Shown here piece by piece: positions 54,541-64,000 of a stretch of DNA of 64,000 nt. This stretch comes from Oscillospiraceae bacterium. Lineage in GTDB: Bacteria > Bacillota > Clostridia > Oscillospirales > Acutalibacteraceae. The stretch covers positions 1 to 64,000 of the forward strand of contig CACYHA010000010.1 of the NCBI GenBank assembly GCA_902774035.1, written 5' to 3'. The position numbers and the translations under genes are program-made. The notes under the pieces were generated by a model. It made no database searches and was not told where the DNA came from. It saw only the letters and a list, made by a program, of their open reading frames with translations. Position 1 is the stretch's first letter; every line of letters starts with the position of its first letter.

Positions 54541-56607
54541 TTACAGATGAAACACCCGCACAAAGAAATCGCGGATGCGCACGAAGAAGTCGCGGAGCTT
54601 TTGCCAGAAAGTACGGTTCTTTTCCGTGACGATCTCCTCAACGATCTGCTGGGTGGTCTTGTTTTTCCACTGTGCATAGAGGATGGTTGTTCGGCCGTTC
54701 AGCGTGATGCTGTCGCCCGGCTGATAGCCGGTTCCCGATCCGTCGGCCGCTGTGTTCCAGCCGGTGAATTCCATAGTATTCGACGGCGGCTGCAACGGCT
54801 CCCTGCTGGCGTCCAAAGAAAGCACTGTAAGCGTGTCTCCAATGACGGAAATGGTCTTTTCGAACACAAGACCCGTTCCGCCGTTGTTCTCATAGTAGAG
54901 CATGGCCGCATTCGGTGCAAAGCCCTTATCCAGATACCGGGTTCGCTGCGTAATAAAGCTGCACGCACCGTCCACCATCTCCAGATATCCCTCGTCCTTT
55001 TGTGAAACAGGTTTTCCGGAAAAATGATTCCAGCGAATCGCGTTCATTGCGCCCGTGGCCGTCATTTGTTGCGCGTTGCCGAGCACAAATTCCGTCAGGC
55101 TTTGCGCACCGTAGCGTTCATTGTAATCCTGCCAAACACCCGTCACCGCATCTCTGAAATCTTCATGGCGGTATGCCAGCTTAAACAGCGTTGGCGCATT
55201 CGTTCCGTTCCCCATCCAGCTTCGTGTATAGTCCAGAGAGTTCGCATACCAAATGGAAGGATCGGCAATACGCAGTCCATAGCGGCTGTCTGCCGGGTCG
55301 CCGTTTGCGTGATCGAAATCCCACGGCGGCGAAGCGACCAGCTTGTCCGTATCCCGGTCAAGATACAAATAGCAACTGGACTGTCCGGCGTCCACATCAA
55401 TCGAGAATTCCTCGAGCAGATACATTTTTGCAAGTGCAGCGACGTCAAAATATTCGGAATAATGCTTGCCGGCGGCATTACAGCCGTTCTCGGAGCGCAG
55501 CGCTTCCTCTGCCGCGCCGTAAAAGGCGCTGATATAATCCACTTCCGCTTTGGAGGCGTATTCCGGCTCTTTGATCACAACACACTGGCCGCCGTTTGTT
55601 ACAAAGCCGCTGACTTCGGAATCATAACGCACTGCAAACTCACATTCCAGCAGATAGCCGCCGGAGATGTTCTCCGGTTCGTTCGGCAGATCGACCCATT
55701 TTTTGCTGCCTCTGGCATTGCTGCCCTCAACCGCGCCGTTTGTTCCCGTGCCGCGAACCGGAAGGCTTTCAATTTCAACCCCCGGATTCGCCGCTTCGTT
55801 GTCCTTTGAAAGATCGTGGATTTCCACACGGTTGTCTCCGATTTCCACACTTTCACAGAACAGGTAGTTTCCGAGATACTCTCCGTTGATATAGAGGTCG
55901 GCATGGCGATACGCGGAACCAAAGGGCAAACCGAGCTGCGCCGCCATCTCAAACGCAGTTGGATTCCGCAGCAGAGTCGGGTCATAATAGGAAGCCAGGA
56001 GAGACCACTTCTTCGCTTTGGGCATACCGAGCAGAGAGGTCTTTTTGTCAAATTTGATGTTATATGGCTTCTTGGGCGCACCCCAGGTGGCATTTCCCCG
56101 CCCTTTGATCTGTTTGAGTTCAACGGCGTTCAGAGAAACCGCGCCGTCCTCCACTGTAGTGATGACACCCGCTTCCTTGTACTCCTTGTTCGCATGAATC
56201 GCGTTCAACGAGCCGGATTCCGTTTGGATATACACTGAAGGAATCGTCTCTGATGCGAAGCAACGCACGGTATAATGAGCTTCACCAAGCGAGACCTGCA
56301 CCGTATCGGCAGAAAAAGCATCCGTCACATCGCCATTGTGGAGAACAGTACCCTCTCCCGCTGTCAACGTCTCGCCGCCTGAAAAATACACGCGCAATGC
56401 GCTGCGGTTCGCACCTGAGGGCAGAAACAGGTCGTAATCGTTCTCGGCTGCATTGCGCCACGCCTTGATCTCAGTGCAATCATTTTCAAAGGGCAGAACA
56501 CGCAGATCAAGCTCTGCTGTCGCATACGCCGGGAAGGGAAGTGAAAATAAAAGTGCGAAAAGCAAAATACACAGGAAAACACACAGTCCGTTTTTGATAG
56601 ATCTCAT
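54541..56607 (-). CDS. Secreted CotH-kinase family protein with InlB-type repeat
   Basis: A 688-residue exported protein: signal peptide (residues 1-29), a beta-rich N-terminal domain (about 30-130), a CotH kinase domain (about 140-560; KGRGNATWGAPKKPYNIKF, LLASYYDPTLLRN, SYLYLD-like CYLYLDRDTDK, and the catalytic-type PPWDFDHANGD about 433-443), then one Listeria-Bacteroides (InlB B) repeat (about 600-650; MEFTGWNTAADGSGTGYQPG) and the tail FWQKLRDFFVRIRDFFVRVF. CotH-type kinases phosphorylate proteins; in sporulating bacteria they act on coat proteins, but many secreted homologues in gut bacteria have unknown targets. The ATG has GGAGG 8 nt upstream. Confidence 0.88.
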   Translation of the reverse strand: MRSIKNGLCVFLCILLFALLFSLPFPAYATAELDLRVLPFENDCTEIKAWRNAAENDYDLFLPSGANRSALRVYFSGGETLTAGEGTVLHNGDVTDAFSADTVQVSLGEAHYTVRCFASETIPSVYIQTESGSLNAIHANKEYKEAGVITTVEDGAVSLNAVELKQIKGRGNATWGAPKKPYNIKFDKKTSLLGMPKAKKWSLLASYYDPTLLRNPTAFEMAAQLGLPFGSAYRHADLYINGEYLGNYLFCESVEIGDNRVEIHDLSKDNEAANPGVEIESLPVRGTGTNGAVEGSNARGSKKWVDLPNEPENISGGYLLECEFAVRYDSEVSGFVTNGGQCVVIKEPEYASKAEVDYISAFYGAAEEALRSENGCNAAGKHYSEYFDVAALAKMYLLEEFSIDVDAGQSSCYLYLDRDTDKLVASPPWDFDHANGDPADSRYGLRIADPSIWYANSLDYTRSWMGNGTNAPTLFKLAYRHEDFRDAVTGVWQDYNERYGAQSLTEFVLGNAQQMTATGAMNAIRWNHFSGKPVSQKDEGYLEMVDGACSFITQRTRYLDKGFAPNAAMLYYENNGGTGLVFEKTISVIGDTLTVLSLDASREPLQPPSNTMEFTGWNTAADGSGTGYQPGDSITLNGRTTILYAQWKNKTTQQIVEEIVTEKNRTFWQKLRDFFVRIRDFFVRVFHL

Positions 56608-56647
56608 CTTTCATTCCTCCGTTTTTTCAGATTTGTGTCTCATCTGC

Positions 56648-56676
56648 ATTTTAACATGTACGCCTCAAAAAAGCAA
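56648..56676 (-). promoter_or_regulatory. Promoter of the CotH-kinase gene
   Basis: Minus strand: TTGCTT (56671-56676), 17-nt spacer, TAAAAT (56648-56653), 40 nt before the ATG. Confidence 0.65.
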
Positions 56677-56710
56677 CCCTCTGCGCAGAAAACCCGCCGC
56701 AGATTGCGCA

Positions 56711-56743
56711 GAAAACCCCGCCGCAGATCGTCCGCGACGGGGT
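56711..56743 (-). terminator. Terminator of the rpoBC operon
   Basis: Minus strand: CCCCGTCGC (56734-56742) pairs with GCGGCGGGG (56716-56724) across a 9-nt loop, followed by TTTT. A partial duplicate (GCGCAGAAAACCC-GCCGCAGAT) lies next to it, at 56682-56704. Confidence 0.8.
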
Positions 56744-56755
56744 GATTCATTTTCT

Positions 56756-56793
56756 GACTGCTAACTGCTGACAGCTAACTGCTAACCGCTGGG
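56756..56793. repeat. Heptamer-like tandem tract downstream of rpoC
   Basis: Repeats of a 7-bp unit (ACTGCTA/ACAGCTA variants), between the rpoC stop and its terminator. Related to the tract at 38817. Confidence 0.6.
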
Positions 56794-56809
56794 CGAAGCT
56801 CCGCCTCGC

Positions 56810-60445
<3,636 letters not shown>

Positions 60446-60470
60446 GATCTTCTGTCAGCCTCCTTCACGC

Positions 60471-63400
60471 TCATTCGTCGGTATCCGGCACAAAGCCTGC
60501 GCCAAAGCCGGCGTCGTTGATGGTCGGATTGATCTCATTGAAGAACTCGTTCAGGTCGAAGTCGTCGTCGATGTCTTCGTCCTCATCCTCGTCCTCGTCT
60601 TCGTCAAAGTCTTCGTCGAAGTCTTCGTCTTCGTCGTCAAAGTCCTTGTCCAGATCGTCGTCAAAATCGTCGTCGTGATCGCGGCGGTCTTCGGAGTCGC
60701 CGTCTGCAGACGCGGTCTCGTCGTCTTCCAGATAAGCGGCTTCGTTGACGCGATACTTCTGCAGCGGCACATCGTCGCCGTCGAAGTTCTGCTTGAGGTC
60801 GATCTCATTGCCCTCGTTGTCGAGCACCTTGATGTCGAGCGACAGGGACTGGAGCTCCTTGATGAGCACCTTGAAGGATTCGGGCACGCCGGCCTTCGGC
60901 ACGTTTTCGCCGTTGACAATGGCTTCATAGGTCTTCACACGGCCGACCACGTCGTCGGACTTCACCGTCAGGATCTCCTGCAGGGTGTAGGCGGCGCCGT
61001 AGGCTTCCAGCGCCCAGACTTCCATTTCGCCGAAACGCTGGCCGCCGAACTGGGCTTTACCGCCGAGGGGCTGCTGCGTCACAAGGGAGTACGGACCGGT
61101 GGAACGTGCGTGCATCTTGTCGTCGACCAGGTGGTGCAGCTTGAGGAAGTACATCACGCCGACGGTGACTTCGTTATCGAATTTTTCGCCGGTGCGGCCG
61201 TCGGTCAAAACGGATTTGCCGGTTTCGCTGATGCCGGCCATGCGCAGCGCTTCGCGGATATCCGCTTCATGCGCGCCGTCGAAGACCGGGGTCATGATCT
61301 TCCAGCCCAGCGTGCGGCAGGCAAAGCCCAGATGGACTTCGAGCACCTGGCCGATGTTCATACGGGAGGGAACGCCCAACGGGTTCAGCACGATATCCAG
61401 CGGCGTGCCGTCTTCCATGAAGGGCATGTCTTCCTGCGGCAGGATGCGGGACACAACGCCCTTGTTGCCGTGGCGGCCGGCCATCTTGTCGCCGACCTGC
61501 AGCTTGCGCTTCTGGGCGATGTAGCAGCGAACGACCTTGTTGACGCCGGGGTTCATCTCGTCGCAGTTCTCGCGGGTGAACTCCTCGACCTTGACCACAA
61601 TGCCGTATTCGCCGTGGGGCACGCGCAGCGAAGTGTCGCGGACTTCGCGCGCTTTTTCGCCGAAGATGGCGCGCAGCAGGCGTTCTTCGGCCGTCAGCTC
61701 GGTTTCGCCCTTCGGGGTGACCTTGCCGACCAGAATGTCGCCGGAATGGACTTCCGCGCCGACACGGATGATGCCGCGGTCGTCAAGATCCTTCAGCGCG
61801 TCGCCGACGTTGGGGATGTCGTTGGTGATCTCTTCGGGGCCGAGCTTGGTGTCGCGGGCCTCGAGTTCGTATTTTTCGATGTGGATGGAGGTATAGACGT
61901 CGTCGCGCACCAGCTTTTCGTTGATCAGCACGGCGTCCTCGTAGTTGTAGCCTTCCCAGGTCATGAAGCCGATCAGCGCGTTTTTGCCGAGGCTCATTTC
62001 GCCCTTATCCGTTGCGGGACCGTCGGCGATGACCTGGTTCTTTTCGATCGTGTCGCCCACTTTGACCACAGGACGCTGGTTGATGCAGGTGCCCTGGTTG
62101 GAGCGCATGAATTTGATCAGGTGATAGGATTCGATGTGGTTGCCTTCCTCCAGCACGTCAATGCGGTCGGCGCTGACGTAGACGACTGTGCCGCGTTCCT
62201 TCGCGAGCACACAGACGCCGGAGTCCGTGGCGGCCTTGTATTCCATGCCGGTGCCGACAAGGGGCGCTTCGCAGGTCAGCAGAGGCACTGCCTGCCGCTG
62301 CATGTTGGAGCCCATGAGGGCGCGGTTGGCGTCGTCGTTTTCAAGGAAGGGAATGAGGGCGGTTGCGACGGAGACGACCATCTTCGGCGAAACGTCCATA
62401 TAGTCCGCGCGGGCGGGATCGATCTCAAGGAATTCGTCGCGGTGGCGGGCGTTGACCTTTTTGCGGGCAAAGCGGCCCTGCTCATCCAGCGGTTCGTTCG
62501 CCTGGGCGACGATGTATTCGTCCTCCACGTCGGCGGTCATGTATTCATAAGTGTCGAGCACCACGCCGGTCTCCTTGTCGACCGGGCGGAAGGGCGCTTC
62601 GATGAAGCCGTATTCGTTGATGCGGGCAAAGGTTGCGAGGTAGGAGATCAGGCCGATGTTCGGACCTTCGGGAGTCTCGATCGGGCACATGCGGCCGTAG
62701 TGGGAATAGTGAACGTCGCGGACGTCGAAACCGGCGCGGTCACGGGAAAGACCGCCGGGGCCGAGGGCCGAAAGACGGCGCTTGTGGGTCAGCTCCGCCA
62801 AGGGATTGTTCTGATCCATGAACTGGGACAGCGGAGAGGAACCGAAGAACTCGCGCACGGCGGCGATCACCGGGCGGGTGTTGATGAGCGCCTGGGGCGT
62901 CACCTTTTCCGGCTCCTGCGCCTGCAGGGTCATGCGTTCCTTGACCACGCGCTCCATGCGGGCAAAGCCCACGCGGAACTGGTTTTGCAGCAGCTCGCCG
63001 ACAGAGCGGATGCGGCGGTTGCCCAGATGGTCGATATCGTCGGCGGCGCCGACGCCGTTCGCAAGACAGTTGAGATAGTTGATGGAAGCAAAAATGTCGT
63101 CGATGATGATGTGTTTCGGAATGAGGTCGTCGTTCTTGCTCTGCAGGAAGGAAAGCGCTTCCTCTTTCTCCATGGCGTTCACTTCGTCAAGGAGATTCAT
63201 GAGCACGCTGAAGCGCACGTTTTCGTTGATGCCGATCTCGCGCAGCTCTTCTTCGGTGAACTGCGGCAGATAGCCCTTCGGGTCGACCATCTGGTTGGAG
63301 ATGACCTTCACCGGCGCCTCCACGCCTTCCACGTGAACGTAAGCGACATTCACGCCGGCCTGCTGGATCTCATAGGCCTTGGCCTTGGAGATCAGCTCGC

Positions 63401-64000
63401 CTTCTTCGGCAAGGATCTCGCCGGTCTGCTCGTTGATGATCGTTTCGGCAAGGCGGAAGCCGCGCAGACGTTCGGCGATGCCGAGCTTTTTGTTGTATTT
63501 GTAACGGCCCACGCGGGAGAGATCGTAGCGGCGATCTTCAAAGAACAGGCCTTCCAGATGGCTCTGGGCGCTCGCCAGTGTCGGCGGTTCGCCCGGACGC
63601 AGTTTTTTGTAGACCTCGATGAGGGCTTCTTCGCTGTTCTGGGTGGTGTCCTTTTCCAGCGTAGCTTCGATGCGGTCGTCCGCGCCGAAGAATGTACGGA
63701 TGTCGTTGTTGGAGGAAAGGCCCAGCGCACGGATGAACGTGGTGATGGGGATCTTTCTGTTTTTGTCGATGCGCACAAAGAACAGGTCGTTCTGATCGGT
63801 CTCATATTCGAGCCAGGCGCCGCGATTGGGAATGATGGTTGTGGTGAACAGCTTTTTGCCGGTGATGTTGTGGCTCATGCCGTAATACACACCGGGGGAA
63901 CGCACGAGCTGCGAGACGATGACGCGCTCCGCGCCGTTGATGACGAAAGTACCGGATTCCGTCATGAGCGGGAAATCGCCCATATAGACGTCGCTCTGTT
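60471..64000 (-). CDS. rpoB: DNA-directed RNA polymerase subunit beta, 5' end outside the window
   Basis: 1175 residues are visible; the N-terminal ~100 or so lie beyond base 64000. The visible part starts [17 protein letters not shown] and carries all of the core: the rifampicin region [18 protein letters not shown] followed by LSALGPGGL (wild-type residues at the Asp, His and Ser resistance positions), [17 protein letters not shown], and [21 protein letters not shown]. The last ~85 residues after the normal end ([10 protein letters not shown]...) form a long Asp/Glu-rich tail, ending [14 protein letters not shown]. The rpoC gene follows after 25 nt. Confidence 0.98.
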   Translation of the reverse strand, partial: QSDVYMGDFPLMTESGTFVINGAERVIVSQLVRSPGVYYGMSHNITGKKLFTTTIIPNRGAWLEYETDQNDLFFVRIDKNRKIPITTFIRALGLSSNNDIRTFFGADDRIEATLEKDTTQNSEEALIEVYKKLRPGEPPTLASAQSHLEGLFFEDRRYDLSRVGRYKYNKKLGIAERLRGFRLAETIINEQTGEILAEEGELISKAKAYEIQQAGVNVAYVHVEGVEAPVKVISNQMVDPKGYLPQFTEEELREIGINENVRFSVLMNLLDEVNAMEKEEALSFLQSKNDDLIPKHIIIDDIFASINYLNCLANGVGAADDIDHLGNRRIRSVGELLQNQFRVGFARMERVVKERMTLQAQEPEKVTPQALINTRPVIAAVREFFGSSPLSQFMDQNNPLAELTHKRRLSALGPGGLSRDRAGFDVRDVHYSHYGRMCPIETPEGPNIGLISYLATFARINEYGFIEAPFRPVDKETGVVLDTYEYMTADVEDEYIVAQANEPLDEQGRFARKKVNARHRDEFLEIDPARADYMDVSPKMVVSVATALIPFLENDDANRALMGSNMQRQAVPLLTCEAPLVGTGMEYKAATDSGVCVLAKERGTVVYVSADRIDVLEEGNHIESYHLIKFMRSNQGTCINQRPVVKVGDTIEKNQVIADGPATDKGEMSLGKNALIGFMTWEGYNYEDAVLINEKLVRDDVYTSIHIEKYELEARDTKLGPEEITNDIPNVGDALKDLDDRGIIRVGAEVHSGDILVGKVTPKGETELTAEERLLRAIFGEKAREVRDTSLRVPHGEYGIVVKVEEFTRENCDEMNPGVNKVVRCYIAQKRKLQVGDKMAGRHGNKGVVSRILPQEDMPFMEDGTPLDIVLNPLGVPSRMNIGQVLEVHLGFACRTLGWKIMTPVFDGAHEADIREALRMAGISETGKSVLTDGRTGEKFDNEVTVGVMYFLKLHHLVDDKMHARSTGPYSLVTQQPLGGKAQFGGQRFGEMEVWALEAYGAAYTLQEILTVKSDDVVGRVKTYEAIVNGENVPKAGVPESFKVLIKELQSLSLDIKVLDNEGNEIDLKQNFDGDDVPLQKYRVNEAAYLEDDETASADGDSEDRRDHDDDFDDDLDKDFDDEDEDFDEDFDEDEDEDEDEDIDDDFDLNEFFNEINPTINDAGFGAGFVPDTDE

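Noticed and set aside
62760..62830. Rifampicin-resistance mutations in rpoB
   Set aside because: The Asp, His and Ser positions of the cluster have the sensitive-type residues.

Overview
The window looks like a chromosomal segment of a high-GC, Gram-positive member of the Clostridia, most probably an Oscillospirales/Ruminococcaceae-type gut bacterium. The reasons are clostridial family content (a DUF4474 protein, a small TSCPD protein, BspA-type leucine-rich repeats, a PNTGD sortase-like signal), a MurE with the meso-diaminopimelate motif DNPR, a Firmicutes-style division/cell-wall (dcw) cluster starting with mraZ, and a lysine riboswitch. The placement is inferred from gene content, not from a database search.

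Region 1 (1-11.7 kb) is an accessory catabolic locus: two operons diverging from a 174-nt regulatory gap (5218-5391). Leftward: a membrane-anchored metallophosphoesterase, a GH127-like hydrolase, a sugar isomerase/epimerase-like TIM barrel and a secreted metallophosphoesterase. Rightward: a cytosolic metallophosphoesterase, a GPH-family sugar transporter, a GH63-like hydrolase, an MBL-fold hydrolase and a fourth metallophosphoesterase. Four calcineurin-like phosphoesterases around two glycosidases and one sugar transporter suggest use of a phosphorylated or phosphodiester-linked glycan.

Region 2 (11.7-22 kb) holds mostly single genes: a small secreted protein, tRNA-Gln(CUG), a glycerophosphodiesterase, a low-complexity surface protein, a DUF4474 protein, tcdA, a 1-kb inverted-repeat region without genes, a CcdA/TlpA-like redox pair, a leucine-rich-repeat protein and a split ThrE-type exporter.

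Region 3 (22-37.4 kb) is the leftward division and cell-wall cluster mraZ-rsmH-ftsL-spoVD/pbp-murE-mraY-ftsW-murG-murA-ftsQ-ftsZ (murF, murD, murC and ftsA are absent), preceded by rpsF-ssb-rpsR.

Region 4 (37.4-45.4 kb) holds a PrsA/SurA-like lipoprotein, a SLOG-type protein, an MBL hydrolase, argG, three small uncharacterised genes, and a yfcE-trkA-trkA-gtrA operon.

Region 5 (45.4-56.7 kb) holds a class III aminotransferase and a tandem class II aldolase, three secreted proteins (GDPD, CHAP, CotH-kinase) with a shared C-terminal amphipathic tail, an ECF sigma factor with a membrane partner, and a riboswitch-controlled NhaC-type transporter.

Region 6 (56.7-64 kb) is rpoC and a 5'-truncated rpoB with an unusual acidic tail.

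The most striking non-coding structure is a family of six intergenic repeats. Each folds on paper into a closed four-way junction (an outer stem around three abutting hairpins), flanked by further hairpins in most copies. Stem sequences covary between copies, and five of the six copies lie in convergent intergenic gaps beside terminators. A MITE-like element, a 1-kb inverted repeat and 7-bp tandem repeats also lie between genes.
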